Assembly (NCBI GenBank): GCA_934717675.1 | Contig: CAKUYZ010000004.1 | Coordinates: forward strand, 21,615 to 85,614 | DNA: 64,000 bases | DNA from: an uncultured Bacteroidales bacterium | GTDB taxonomy: Bacteria > Bacteroidota > Bacteroidia > Bacteroidales > Marinilabiliaceae | Reading direction: 5' to 3' | Part shown: positions 25,000 through 34,386 of the stretch, one piece after another | Numbering within the stretch: the stretch's first letter is position 1 | Layout: the number at the start of each line of letters is the position of its first letter | Made by a program: the position numbers and the translations under genes | The notes under the pieces: generated by a model | The model's input: only the letters and a program-made list of their open reading frames with translations | Told to the model about the DNA's origin: nothing | The model's database searches: none

Positions 25000-27249
25000 A
25001 TGAGGAATAGCGTATTGGTTTTATGCTCGGCTCTGTTGCTGGGCTTCTCAGACGCGCTCGCTGACAGTTTTGTGGTTGGCAACGTCACATACACCATCGT
25101 GAGTACAAGCACCGTGACGGCCGGCAAAGGCGCTGACGCCTATGACGGATCGCTTGTCATAAGCTCATCCGTGTCCGAGCCCGGTGGTGGTGCTTCTTAT
25201 CAGGTCGTTGGCATAACGGCCAAAGGTTTTGAGAACTGTGACGGCTTGTCGGCCGTGTCGCTCCCAGAAGGCCTCACCACAATTGGCGACTACGCGTTCC
25301 ACGGTTGTTCGGGGCTGGAGTCCGTCTCCTTGCCGTCCACGGTCAAGAGCATAGGCGCTTCGGCTTTCTATGACTGCACCTCGCTCAACTCTGTCGTCAT
25401 CCCGTCGTCTGTCACCTCTGTTGGCGATTATGCCTTCAGCGGATGCCGCTCATTGGGCAGCATTGTGGTGGAAGAGGGAGTTACCGCATTGGGCAATTAC
25501 TGCTTCCAGAGCTGTCGGGGCCTGATGACCGTCAACTTGCCCTCCTCTCTGAAATCCGTTTCGGAGAAGTGTTTCAGCCTCTGCGAGTCTCTCACGGCCA
25601 TTGACATTCCGCAGGGCGTGGAGGCCGTTGAGGCGCAAGCTTTTGAGGGAGATTCCGCACTTGTCAGCGTCTCGCTCCCCGAGGGGGTGGAGACCATAGG
25701 CGTGAGCGCGTTCGCCAATTGCGTCTCATTGCCGTCGGTCGAGATTCCGGCATCTGTCAGCGTCATCAAGACCAAGGCTTTTTATGGTTGCTCCGCCTTG
25801 GCGTCCGTCAAGGCCCTTTGCGAGCAGGCCGTTAAGCCTTGGGAGGACGCGTTCACGGGGCTGCCAGCCTCGGCCGTGCTGACCATTCCTGCGGGTCGCA
25901 AAGAAGATTTCTCATCGTGGATGTCCTATTTCGGTGGCGGCGTGAAGGTCTTGTATAGCTTTGACGAGAGCGGAGACGCTGGCGATGTGAAAAAGATTGG
26001 CGTGGCGGACACCGCGGCTTTGGCCGACATCTTCTTGGCCTTGGCCGACCCCGACTATCAGTCATCGGCAATTAACCTCACTACGCCATTGGCCTTCAGC
26101 CCCGTCAAGATAGACCTTGACAACTTGTCTGACGATGACGCTGCGAGCGTCTTCCCCCATTGGGCCACTGCCCCCAATTTCTCCGGCGTGTTTGAGGGCA
26201 ATACGGTGAGCAACCTCACCGTGGCGTCGGCGGGTCTCTTTGGCACATTGAGCGGTGAGGTGAACAACCTTATGCTTGAAAACGCCACCATATACGTAGA
26301 CCCCGCCTCCGACGTCTACGTCACATATGGCGACACGGTATACGTCAGCGTCCTGGCCCGCGAAAACAAGGGTATGATTCAAAATTTTGGCCTGTCGGGC
26401 CGCGTGGTGATGGATGCTGACAGGCTGCCCGAAGGTAAAGTGGTGGTCGTATGCTTGGTCGGCGTCAACGACGGCGACGCTCTGACGGGTTTCACGTATC
26501 TTGATGAGGCCGAGGCCGTCTCACAAGGCGACAGCAAGAAATGCATCGCCATAAAGCAAAACCTCTGCACGGGGCGCAACAAGAAACTCAAATCGACCAA
26601 AGTGGCCATGAGGCGAGAGGGCGGGGCCAAGGCCGCGACACTGGCTCCGGATCTCACAGAAGCTCGTTTCTCGCAGGGTCAGTGCTATTTCTCCGACCAA
26701 GAGTTCCAAAACGGCCTTGTGGCCTATTGGCTCAACTTCTCCGGCCCAGGCTTCACGGGGGAGTATACCGGCGAATGGAAGCAAGGCGTGCTTTACCCCG
26801 TCGGGGCGAAAGGCAAGGCCAATGCGCTCTATAAGGTTGACTATGACATATTGCCAGACGACATGGGCAAGCTGACTTCCGCCACCGCGTTTGTCAATGG
26901 CGGCGGCACCGTGACCGTTGCCTACTCTCAGAAGCCTAGCTCCATCACCGTGGGCGGCGTGCCCGTGACCACATTGGAGGGTGGCACCTCGTTCGCCTAC
27001 AAGGGCGGTCAGAAAGTCTCTGTGCGCTGGACCGCCACGGCGTTGACCGATGCCAATGCCGCCACCCTGGGTGTGAGCGTCTTGGGCGGCAGGGTGCGCG
27101 TCTCTGGGGCCGATGGGCTGGTGAAGCGTCTCTTCACGCTTGGCGGCACCCTTGTGGGTGAGACTGATGGCAATGATTTGACCGTGTCGGCTCCAGGTGC
27201 GTACATAGTCCGCGTGGGGAGCGTGGCTCGGATGGTCATGGTTCGCTAG
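25000..27249 (+). CDS. BspA-like leucine-rich surface protein with T9SS-type C-terminal domain
   Basis: The start is set at the ATG at 25000 (749 residues), where the signal peptide begins. Residues about 60-300 are LRR_5/BspA-type repeats of about 23 residues (units such as LTTIGDYAFHGCSGLESVSLPS). The rest, from about 325, is homologous along its length to the C-terminal 430 residues of the preceding protein, with near-identical cores (KKCIAIKQNLCTGRNKK, GPGFTGEYTGEWKQG). It ends in a type A-like T9SS domain (GAYIVRVG ... MVMVR). The two genes look like paralogues with exchanged N-terminal halves. BspA-type repeats are known in adhesion to host or bacterial surfaces; the ligand here is unknown. 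Confidence 0.8.
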   Translation: MRNSVLVLCSALLLGFSDALADSFVVGNVTYTIVSTSTVTAGKGADAYDGSLVISSSVSEPGGGASYQVVGITAKGFENCDGLSAVSLPEGLTTIGDYAFHGCSGLESVSLPSTVKSIGASAFYDCTSLNSVVIPSSVTSVGDYAFSGCRSLGSIVVEEGVTALGNYCFQSCRGLMTVNLPSSLKSVSEKCFSLCESLTAIDIPQGVEAVEAQAFEGDSALVSVSLPEGVETIGVSAFANCVSLPSVEIPASVSVIKTKAFYGCSALASVKALCEQAVKPWEDAFTGLPASAVLTIPAGRKEDFSSWMSYFGGGVKVLYSFDESGDAGDVKKIGVADTAALADIFLALADPDYQSSAINLTTPLAFSPVKIDLDNLSDDDAASVFPHWATAPNFSGVFEGNTVSNLTVASAGLFGTLSGEVNNLMLENATIYVDPASDVYVTYGDTVYVSVLARENKGMIQNFGLSGRVVMDADRLPEGKVVVVCLVGVNDGDALTGFTYLDEAEAVSQGDSKKCIAIKQNLCTGRNKKLKSTKVAMRREGGAKAATLAPDLTEARFSQGQCYFSDQEFQNGLVAYWLNFSGPGFTGEYTGEWKQGVLYPVGAKGKANALYKVDYDILPDDMGKLTSATAFVNGGGTVTVAYSQKPSSITVGGVPVTTLEGGTSFAYKGGQKVSVRWTATALTDANAATLGVSVLGGRVRVSGADGLVKRLFTLGGTLVGETDGNDLTVSAPGAYIVRVGSVARMVMVR

Positions 27250-27284
27250 CCTTGTTGGCGCGGGCCTGGGCGGCATAAAGAAAC

Positions 27285-27325
27285 GTGCGGCCTCGTTCTT
27301 TAAGGAGCGGGGTCGCACTTTTTTT
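27285..27325 (+). terminator. Terminator after the BspA-like surface protein gene
   Basis: An imperfect stem of about 15 bp with G-U pairs (27285-27299 with 27304-27318) is followed by a run of T. Confidence 0.7.
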
Positions 27326-27503
27326 GTTTGTGCTTTTGGGGTGTCTGGTCGCATTGGGGAGAATTTTGAGTGTCTGGCGTCATCCCCTATGTCCGATATT
27401 AGATGGTTGAGCTTACGAATTTTGATATTTGGGCTTGTGTAATGACGAAATGTAAGCAAAAATCGAATTTGCGAAGAAATTCATATTTTTTATTGCTCAA
27501 TTC

Positions 27504-27534
27504 TTGCAAATCATAATTGTGCGACTTAAATTTG
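27504..27534 (+). promoter_or_regulatory. glnN promoter
   Basis: TTG (27504-27506) and TAAATTTG (27527-27534) are 20 bases apart, a good match to the Bacteroidetes -33/-7 pair. The leader to the glnN ATG would be about 135 bases. The remaining bases between 27326 and 27678 hold no gene. Confidence 0.6.
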
Positions 27535-27678
27535 CTGCTGTCAAACAAAAAGAGGTGACACGGCCGAATTTGCGTCTGTTCCGACAGACCACCCCGTTTT
27601 GAAAAGGGGTATCGGCGCAGAAATGCGATTTCGGCCTTCAATTCAAAAGAACAATAAAATCTTTAAACCAACACCTAT

Positions 27679-29868
27679 ATGGCAACACTCAGATTTCAAG
27701 CCCTGACTGACCTGATGAGGAAGAAACTTCCGGACGTCAAGTTCACCGAGGAGCGGGTGCCGGACATCTATGGCGAGCTCGTCTTCAATGACGAGGCCAT
27801 GAAGAAGTATCTCCAGAGCACCGTCTACAAGCAGGTGAAGAAAGCCATAGCCAACGGCGAGTTCATCAGCCGCGACCTTGCCGATGGCGTGGCCGCCGGT
27901 ATGAAGGCTTGGGCCATAGACCACGGCGCGGTGCACTACACCCACTGGTTTCAGCCCCTCACCGACGGCACGGCCGAGAAGCACGATGGCTTCATCAATT
28001 ACGGCCCCGATGGCAAGATAATTGAGGAGTTTGCCGGCAAGCACCTCGCGCAGCAGGAGCCGGACGCCTCGTCGTTCCCCAACGGCGGCATCCGCGCCAC
28101 GTTCGAGGCGCGCGGCTACACGGCGTGGGATGTCACATCGCCCGCCTTCATCGTGGGTTCTACGCTCTGTATACCCACCATCTTCATTGCATACACCGGC
28201 GACGCGCTCGACTACAAGACGCCGCTCCTCAAGGCCCTCCATGAGGTGGATAAGGCCGCAGTGGACGTTTGCCAATATTTTGACAAGAACGTCACCAAAG
28301 TCATCTCCAACCTCGGTTGGGAGCAGGAGTATTTCCTTGTCGACCGCGGCCTTTACTTGGCTCGCCCCGACCTGGTCCTGACGGGTCGCACCCTCATGGG
28401 CGCAAGCTCCGCCAAAAACCAACAGCTTGAAGATCACTACTTCGGCTCCATCCCCGAGCGCGTGGCCTACTTCATGCGCGATTTGGAGATTGAGTGCCAT
28501 CGCCTGGGCATCCCGGCAAAGACGCGCCACAACGAGGTGGCTCCCGGCCAGTTTGAGCTGGCCCCGATCTATGAGGAGGTCAATGTGGCAAACGACCACA
28601 ACCTGCTCCTTATGGACATTATGAAGAAGATTGCCAAGCATCACGGCTTTGAGGTTCTTCTTCATGAGAAGCCTTTCGCGGGCATCAACGGCTCCGGCAA
28701 GCACAACAACTGGAGTCTTTGCACCGACACGGGCATCAACCTTTTCGCCCCTGGCAAGAACCCCAAGGGCAATATGCTCTTCCTCACGTTCCTCACCTGT
28801 GTCATGGCTGCCGTGTATAAGGGTCAGGACATCCTCCGCGCGCAAGTGCTCAACGCGAGCAACAGCCATCGCCTGGGCGCCAACGAGGCGCCGCCAGCCA
28901 TCATGTCCATCTTCCTCGGCACGCAGGTCTCCGCCATGCTCAACAGCATCGTTGAGAAAGTCTCCGACGCCAAGATGACCCCCGAGGAGAAGACCGCCCT
29001 CAAGCTTGGCATCGGCCGCCTGCCAGAGATTTTGGTAGATAACACCGACCGCAACCGCACGTCGCCCTTCGCGTTCACGGGAGACCGCTTCGAGTTCCGC
29101 GCCGTGGGTTCGTCCGCCAACTGCGCGGGCGCCATGACGGCCGTCAACGCCATCGTGGCCGCGCAGCTCCGCGAGTTCAAGAAAGACGTGGATGCCCTCA
29201 TTGACAAGGGCGTGAAGAAAGACGAGGCCATATTCCAGGAGATCCGCAAGCTCATCGTGGAGTCCGCTCCCGTGCATTTCGATGGCAACGGATATTCCGA
29301 GGAGTGGAAAGAGGAGGCCAAGCGCCGCGGCCTGACCAACATCACCAGCGTGCCTGAGAGCGTGGACACTATGCTGTCTGATCACAGCAAGGAGGTCTTC
29401 GTCAAAACTGGCATACTGACGGAGCGTGAGCTCACCGTGCGCCACGATGTCGAGATGGAGAAATTCGTCAAGAAGGTGCAGATCGAGGCGCGCGTCATGG
29501 GAGACTTGGTCATCAACCACATTGTCCCCACGGCCATAGCCTACCAGAACATCCTCATCAACAACGTCAAGGGCATGAAGGACGTGATGGGTGCCGATGC
29601 CGATGCCATGACGGAGAACGAGCGTGAACTGATCCGCAAGATCTCGGATCATGTCAAGACCATCCGCACCACCGTCCAGACTATGATAGACGCCCGCAAG
29701 AAGGCCAACAAGATTGAGGATGAGCGTGAGAAGGCCTACGCCTACGACAAGGACGTGCGTCCGCTGCTCGACGTCATCCGTTATCATGTCGATAAGCTTG
29801 AGCTTATTGTGGACAATGAGATGTGGCCTCTGCCTAAGTATCGTGAGATGCTCTTCCTCTTCGACTAG
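27679..29868 (+). CDS. glnN: Glutamine synthetase type III
   Basis: 729 residues, the length of GSIII (GlnN) and much longer than GSI. It condenses glutamate and ammonia to glutamine with ATP. The GSIII N-terminal domain occupies about 1-180. The catalytic region includes NEVAPGQFELAP, the ATP-binding NGSGKHNNWS, and the arginine-rich DNTDRNRTSPFAFTG followed by FEFRAVGSS. The C-terminal helical extension specific to GSIII follows. It is a single-gene unit with its own promoter and a strong terminator. GSIII is the usual ammonia-assimilating enzyme in Bacteroidales. The long minus-strand frame across it is a shadow. Confidence 0.97.
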   Translation: MATLRFQALTDLMRKKLPDVKFTEERVPDIYGELVFNDEAMKKYLQSTVYKQVKKAIANGEFISRDLADGVAAGMKAWAIDHGAVHYTHWFQPLTDGTAEKHDGFINYGPDGKIIEEFAGKHLAQQEPDASSFPNGGIRATFEARGYTAWDVTSPAFIVGSTLCIPTIFIAYTGDALDYKTPLLKALHEVDKAAVDVCQYFDKNVTKVISNLGWEQEYFLVDRGLYLARPDLVLTGRTLMGASSAKNQQLEDHYFGSIPERVAYFMRDLEIECHRLGIPAKTRHNEVAPGQFELAPIYEEVNVANDHNLLLMDIMKKIAKHHGFEVLLHEKPFAGINGSGKHNNWSLCTDTGINLFAPGKNPKGNMLFLTFLTCVMAAVYKGQDILRAQVLNASNSHRLGANEAPPAIMSIFLGTQVSAMLNSIVEKVSDAKMTPEEKTALKLGIGRLPEILVDNTDRNRTSPFAFTGDRFEFRAVGSSANCAGAMTAVNAIVAAQLREFKKDVDALIDKGVKKDEAIFQEIRKLIVESAPVHFDGNGYSEEWKEEAKRRGLTNITSVPESVDTMLSDHSKEVFVKTGILTERELTVRHDVEMEKFVKKVQIEARVMGDLVINHIVPTAIAYQNILINNVKGMKDVMGADADAMTENERELIRKISDHVKTIRTTVQTMIDARKKANKIEDEREKAYAYDKDVRPLLDVIRYHVDKLELIVDNEMWPLPKYREMLFLFD

Positions 29869-29898
29869 GTTTTAGAGGAGACCTTGCATAAAAGAAGT

Positions 29899-29942
29899 GG
29901 CCGCCCCGCATGACAACGTGTCATGCGGGGCGGCCTTTTGTT
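29899..29942. terminator. Bidirectional terminator between glnN and cysE
   Basis: A perfect 17-bp stem (29899-29915 with 29919-29935) has T-rich tails on both strands, serving the two convergent genes. Confidence 0.85.
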
Positions 29943-29985
29943 TTGCCCGTCACAAAAATTTGGGAAGTGTGGTGGGAAGTTTATT

Positions 29986-30891
29986 TCAGATTCCTGCGCC
30001 GTCGGTAAATGTTGAGCTTGTGGCGCGGCTCTGCATTATGAGGGAGTGGGGTGGCACGCTGTGTGTGAGCCATACGTTGCCGCCCACAATGGTGTCATGG
30101 CCAATGGTTATGCGGCCAAGGACCGAAGTGTTGGAATATATCGTCACATTGTCTTCAATGATGGGGTGGCGAGGCACGTTGAGCAGCATGCCGTCATCGC
30201 CGCGGCTGAAGCTCTTGGCCCCTAGCGTCACGCCCTGGTAGAGCATCACGTGCGAGCCTATTATGCACGTCTCGCCAATCACAATGCCCGTGCCGTGGTC
30301 AATGCAAAAATGGTCGCCTATTCGCGCCCCGGGGTGGATGTCTATGCCCGTCTGTGAGTGCGCCAGCTCCGATATTATGCGCGGGATGACAGGCACGCCC
30401 ATCGTCAGCAGCTCATGTGCCACCCTGTAGTGCACCATGGCCTGCACCATGGGGTAGCAAAATATCACCTCGCCATTGCTCCGCACGGCCGGGTCGTTGT
30501 GCACCATGGCGTCCACGTCGGTGTAGAGGAGTCGTTTTATGGTCGTCAGCCGCTCAATAAAGTCAACGGTGAGGTCCGCCGCGCGCTCTGCCACGCTCTC
30601 CTCTCCATCGGCCTGGCCGAAGACGAGCCCGCGGGCTATCTGCGTTTGCAGGAGTGAGCCCAACTGCTCCACGCTCATGCCAATGTAGCAGGTGCGGATG
30701 TCGCCCACGGCCTGGCGCTTGTCAAAGAAACCGGGAAACACGATGTCTTTCACCAGGGCCACTATGCGCTTCAACGCCTCGACCGATGGCAGCGGCGCGC
30801 CGCTGTGTACGGCCACGCTCTCCTCGCCCTCCGATATTGCCGACAGGTTGGCCACTGCGGCCCGCAAGCGTGTGCTTCTGGCTGTTTGCAT
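29986..30891 (-). CDS. cysE: Serine O-acetyltransferase
   Basis: 301 residues. The N-terminal helical part (to about 180) precedes a left-handed beta-helix acyltransferase domain with hexapeptide repeats (DIHPGARIG, IDHGTGIVIGETCIIG). The His in the DHGTG segment is the catalytic type. It acetylates serine with acetyl-CoA to O-acetylserine, the cysteine precursor. The N-terminal region is longer than in E. coli CysE, as in EpsC-like plant and Bacteroidetes forms. It lies 40 bases downstream of a MoeB/HesA-like gene, probably in one operon. Confidence 0.93.
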   Translation of the reverse strand: MQTARSTRLRAAVANLSAISEGEESVAVHSGAPLPSVEALKRIVALVKDIVFPGFFDKRQAVGDIRTCYIGMSVEQLGSLLQTQIARGLVFGQADGEESVAERAADLTVDFIERLTTIKRLLYTDVDAMVHNDPAVRSNGEVIFCYPMVQAMVHYRVAHELLTMGVPVIPRIISELAHSQTGIDIHPGARIGDHFCIDHGTGIVIGETCIIGSHVMLYQGVTLGAKSFSRGDDGMLLNVPRHPIIEDNVTIYSNTSVLGRITIGHDTIVGGNVWLTHSVPPHSLIMQSRATSSTFTDGAGI

Positions 30892-30931
30892 ATTGTATTG
30901 TTTGTGTGGTTATTGTTCTTGCCTTGGAGGC

Positions 30932-31714
30932 TTACTCATCTTCCAGAGACAAAATGGTTGGCTCTTGGCCGCAGATGGGGCAATGAGCCGAGCGGCGCAC
31001 GTTCATGGTGTGGAAAGCCATTTCCGCGGCGTCTATGGTCAGCAGCCTGTCGGTCAGCAGCTTGCCTGTGCCTGTGAAATATTTCAAGACCTCTGCGGCT
31101 TGCAGCGCGCCAACAACTCCGGCCACAGGCCCCGCCACGCCCACTTGCGCGCTTGTCTGCGTCTGCCCTGCCGCGGGAGGGGCGTTGAATATGCAGCGGT
31201 AGCAGGCGTGACCTGGCACGTAGGTCATGGTCTCGCCCTCAAATCGCAGCACGCCGCCGTGAGAGAAAGGCTTGCCAGCAAGGACGCAGGCGTCGTTGAT
31301 GAGAAATTTTGCGGCGAGGCTGTCTGTGGCCTCCACCACAAAGTCGTAGTCTTTGATGATGCCCATGGCGTTGCCCGCCGTGAGCCTCTCGCGGTGCCGC
31401 ACGATGCCCACGTGCGGGTTTAGGGCCCGCAGCTTCTCCGCAGCGCTCTCCACCTTTGGTCGGCCCAAATCTGCCGATGTGTGGAGCGTCTGCCTCTGGA
31501 GGTTCGATGTGTCCACGGTGTCGAAGTCCACAATGCCAAGCGTGCCAACGCCAGCGGCCGCCAGATAATAGGCCGCGGGAGATCCCAGCCCGCCTGCGCC
31601 CACAAGCAACACCCTGGCCTTGCGCATCTTGGCCTGCCCCTCCGCCCCTACGCCTTTAAGCAGCATGTGGCGGCTATATCTCTCTTTCTCTTCTTCTGAA
31701 AACTCGTATGTCAT
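30932..31714 (-). CDS. HesA/MoeB/ThiF-family adenylyltransferase
   Basis: The start is set at the ATG at 31714 (260 residues), matching the family N-terminus (FSEEEKERYSRHMLL). It is an E1-like enzyme with the nucleotide-binding GAGGLGS at residues 39-45, DFDTVDTSNLQRQ around 60, and two zinc-type pairs, CYRC and, near the C-terminus, CPIC. Such enzymes adenylate the C-terminal glycine of a ubiquitin-like sulfur carrier (MoaD, ThiS or CysO type). No carrier protein is encoded nearby. Being next to cysE suggests sulfur transfer or cysteine synthesis, but molybdopterin or thiamine roles are equally possible from sequence. Confidence 0.85.
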   Translation of the reverse strand: MTYEFSEEEKERYSRHMLLKGVGAEGQAKMRKARVLLVGAGGLGSPAAYYLAAAGVGTLGIVDFDTVDTSNLQRQTLHTSADLGRPKVESAAEKLRALNPHVGIVRHRERLTAGNAMGIIKDYDFVVEATDSLAAKFLINDACVLAGKPFSHGGVLRFEGETMTYVPGHACYRCIFNAPPAAGQTQTSAQVGVAGPVAGVVGALQAAEVLKYFTGTGKLLTDRLLTIDAAEMAFHTMNVRRSAHCPICGQEPTILSLEDE

Positions 31715-31765
31715 GATGCCATTTGTGGTGTGCCGTGCGGCCTCAAAAGTAGGCAAAATATATTA

Positions 31766-31811
31766 AAAGGGTAGGCCGCGGTCGGCAGAGATAAGTCTGC
31801 CAACCGCGGCC
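31766..31811 (-). terminator. Terminator after pgk
   Basis: A 16-bp stem (31774-31789 with 31796-31811, one G-U) is followed on the minus strand by TACCCTTTTAAT. Confidence 0.75.
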
Positions 31812-31859
31812 TTGCCCAACTTATGCGTGATGGTCTGCAAGAGCCGAAGCCCTTGTCAC

Positions 31860-33119
31860 CTACTTGTCACCACGGATGGCTGCGATGCCCGGGAGAACCT
31901 TGCCCTCCATATACTCGAGCATTGCGCCGCCGCCGGTAGATACGTAAGATACCTTGTCGGCGAGCCCGTTCTTGTTGATGGCGGCTACGGAGTCGCCACC
32001 GCCAATGAGGGTGAACGCGCCATTCTCCTGCGTAGCCTTGGCCACTGCGTGAGCGATGGCGGAGGTGCCTTTGGCGAACTTGTCAAACTCGAAGACGCCC
32101 ATCGGGCCGTTCCAGATGACGGTCTTGCTGTTGGCAATGACCTTGGTGAACTCTGCGATGGTCTCGTCTGCGATGTCGAGACCCATCCAGCCGTCAGGAG
32201 TCTCATCGATCTTGGAGACGTTGGTGTTGGCGTTGGCATCGAACTTGTCAGCGTTGAGGCCGTCCTTCGGCAAGTATACATTCACGCCCTTGGCCTTAGC
32301 CTCGGCGAGAATCTCCTTGGCGAGGTCGAGCTTGTCATCCTCGCAAAGTGAGGCGCCGATCTTACCACCCAGGGCCTTGATGAAGGTGTAGGTCATGCCG
32401 CCGCCGATGATGAGGTTGTCAACGCGGTTGAGGAGGTTCTTGATGATGTTGATCTTGTCAGAGACCTTGGCGCCGCCCATGATGGCGGTGAAAGGCTTCT
32501 CGGCGTTGTTGAGGACGCGGTCCATGGCTGCCACCTCCTTATTGATGAGGAAGCCGAACATCTTGGCGTCCTCAGGGAAGAAATCGGCTATGACGGCCGT
32601 GGAGGCGTGCTTGCGGTGCGCGGTGCCGAAAGCGTCGTTGACGTATACGTCAGCGTAGGAAGCCAGATGCCTGGCGAACTCTTTCTGAGCCCCTTTGAGA
32701 TCTTTCTTTGCGGCCTCGTAGTTGGGATCGTCTTTCTCAATGCCACGTGGCTTGCCCTCTTCCTCCGGGTAGAAGCGGAGGTTCTCAAGCAAGAGGATCT
32801 CACCGGGCTTGAGGTTCTTGGCTGCCTCGTCTGCCTTGTTGCAGTCCTCGGCGAACTGAATCTTGCCGAGATACTTCTCGATGGCAGGGATGATCTGCTT
32901 GAGGGAGTACTTGGGTTCGGGATTGTTCTTCGGCTTGCCCATGTGGCTCATCAGGATGGCCGCGCCACCGTCAGCGATGACTTTCTTGATGGTGGGGAGG
33001 GCGCCGCGGATGCGGGTGTCGTCGCTAACTTCGCCAGTCTTCTTGTCGAGGGGCACATTGAAGTCCACACGGATGATGGCCTTCTTGCCTTTGAAATTGA
33101 AATCGTCGATCTTAATCAT
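31860..33119 (-). CDS. pgk: Phosphoglycerate kinase
   Basis: The start is set at the ATG at 33119 (419 residues); the longer frame upstream adds unrelated sequence and covers the promoter. Family marks are RVDFNVPLD near residue 18, [32 protein letters not shown] and the C-terminal GGGDSVAAI. It transfers phosphate from 1,3-bisphosphoglycerate to ADP in glycolysis. It forms its own unit with a promoter at 33192-33222 and a strong terminator. Confidence 0.97.
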   Translation of the reverse strand: MIKIDDFNFKGKKAIIRVDFNVPLDKKTGEVSDDTRIRGALPTIKKVIADGGAAILMSHMGKPKNNPEPKYSLKQIIPAIEKYLGKIQFAEDCNKADEAAKNLKPGEILLLENLRFYPEEEGKPRGIEKDDPNYEAAKKDLKGAQKEFARHLASYADVYVNDAFGTAHRKHASTAVIADFFPEDAKMFGFLINKEVAAMDRVLNNAEKPFTAIMGGAKVSDKINIIKNLLNRVDNLIIGGGMTYTFIKALGGKIGASLCEDDKLDLAKEILAEAKAKGVNVYLPKDGLNADKFDANANTNVSKIDETPDGWMGLDIADETIAEFTKVIANSKTVIWNGPMGVFEFDKFAKGTSAIAHAVAKATQENGAFTLIGGGDSVAAINKNGLADKVSYVSTGGGAMLEYMEGKVLPGIAAIRGDK

Positions 33120-33191
33120 GACTTTATGATTGAATAATTTTGTCTTTCCCTGCCGCCCTTGGCGCGGGCGCGGCCTGTGGTCAGGCCACGT

Positions 33192-33222
33192 CAAAATTAC
33201 TCACCCTGCTCAAATTTTGCAA
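33192..33222 (-). promoter_or_regulatory. pgk promoter
   Basis: The minus strand carries TTG (complement of 33220-33222), 20 bases, then TAATTTTG (complement of 33192-33199), a good -33/-7 pair about 70 bases before the pgk ATG. Confidence 0.6.
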
Positions 33223-33241
33223 GGATGGCAGATTAAATTAA

Positions 33242-34234
33242 TCAAATGCCGCCACTCGCATGCGCCCCGCTCTCCCGTAGCCGCTTCACCCAATGTGCGG
33301 GGCGGAACAAGATGTCGTGAACCCCAATGCGCTCAAGCCCCATTGCGAAGAGGATGGGCAGGGCGGTGGAAAGGACGGTGTTCAGCAGCAGGCTGAGCCA
33401 AAAGTTGGTTACGCCCAGCGCGATGAAAACGTTGCGGAAGCCCGCCGTCAGGAAGCAGTGCGTCACGTAGATCTCCAGGCAATAACGCCCGCAGGTGGCG
33501 AGCATCTTGTTATCTAGCCACTTTATGGCAGAGAATGCCTTCCAAAAGAAGATGCTGAGGCCAAGCGCGACAATGGTGTTGACGAAAGGCAGGCGCGACA
33601 CTATTCCTGAATATGACTCTGTGCTGCGGCTCCAGAAAAGGAAGCAAAGAGCGCAGGCGACAACAACTCCCGTGATGGCCACGCCCCAATTGGGCGTATG
33701 GCCTCCGCGTTGCAAAATGGTGCCTAGGTAAAAGAACGGGAGGAAGAATAAGAATTGGTAGATGGTGAGCGTGGGGAGCGGCGGCAGCAGAGCCGCAAAT
33801 GCGCTCAAGATGAAGAGGACGGTTGCGATTGTTGCCCTCTTCTTGAATTTGACCAGAATGATGTTGGAGGCGTAGAAGGCGGCGAGGACGTAGAGATACC
33901 AGTACGGAGCTATGGGTCTCCATCCGATGCTGAGCAGGTCGATAAAAGAGGCAGCATTGTTTGCGAACCTTGAACACAGCACTTTAAAGGCGACAATGAG
34001 GATTGAGAAGATGACGTAGACCGCGGCAATGTCTAACAGTTGCGTCTTTAGCTTTGAGGCCTTGGCCTTACAGTCTTCATCAATGTAGGCTAGGGAAAAC
34101 ATGAACCCGCTTATCAGGAAGAATAGCGGCATGTGGAATGCGTATAACGCTTGATAGATGCCAAATTCCGCCACTACGGCGGACGGGTATGTGGAGCCAC
34201 TAATGTAGCCGTCTACCACATGCCCCATCACCAC
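33242..34234 (-). CDS. Acyltransferase-3 family membrane protein, 5' end off-frame
   Basis: As written, the first usable start in frame is GTG at 34234, giving 330 residues that begin inside the first membrane helix (VMGHVVDG). Upstream in the same frame the normal family N-terminus is present (KKRITWLDSLKGFAIICVVMGH), with no ATG, GTG or TTG before a stop at 34343-34345. A tract of eight C (34326-34333, G on the plus strand) lies just inside; with seven C a GTG at 34346 would read straight in. The protein has about ten membrane helices and the conserved MGH His. These enzymes O-acylate sugars or envelope glycans; the substrate is unknown. Confidence 0.75.
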   Translation of the reverse strand: MVMGHVVDGYISGSTYPSAVVAEFGIYQALYAFHMPLFFLISGFMFSLAYIDEDCKAKASKLKTQLLDIAAVYVIFSILIVAFKVLCSRFANNAASFIDLLSIGWRPIAPYWYLYVLAAFYASNIILVKFKKRATIATVLFILSAFAALLPPLPTLTIYQFLFFLPFFYLGTILQRGGHTPNWGVAITGVVVACALCFLFWSRSTESYSGIVSRLPFVNTIVALGLSIFFWKAFSAIKWLDNKMLATCGRYCLEIYVTHCFLTAGFRNVFIALGVTNFWLSLLLNTVLSTALPILFAMGLERIGVHDILFRPAHWVKRLRESGAHASGGI

Positions 34235-34325
34235 ACAAATTATCGCGAACCCTTTGAGGCTGTCTAGCCAAGTTATTCTTTTCTTGGTTGTGACGCAAGC
34301 CGTTAAACTTGCCGCATTGTTTTTC

Positions 34326-34333
34326 GGGGGGGG
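34326..34333 (-). repeat. Poly-C (8) tract at the 5' end of the acyltransferase gene
   Basis: Eight identical bases occur at the point where the acyltransferase frame loses its start codon. Deletion of one base would join a GTG at 34346 to the frame. Confidence 0.7.
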
Positions 34334-34386
34334 TGAAATTATTCACGGTTGTTGGATTTGTCGCTGATTAATAAACTGTAGTCTTG

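Noticed and set aside
23500..27249. Tandem duplication at DNA level between the two surface genes
   Set aside because: The similarity is strong in protein but the DNA shows many differences, so it is an old paralogy and not a recent repeat.
27643..29787. 714-codon minus-strand frame
   Set aside because: It is antisense to glnN, whose product is canonical along its full length; the antisense translation is low-complexity shadow sequence.
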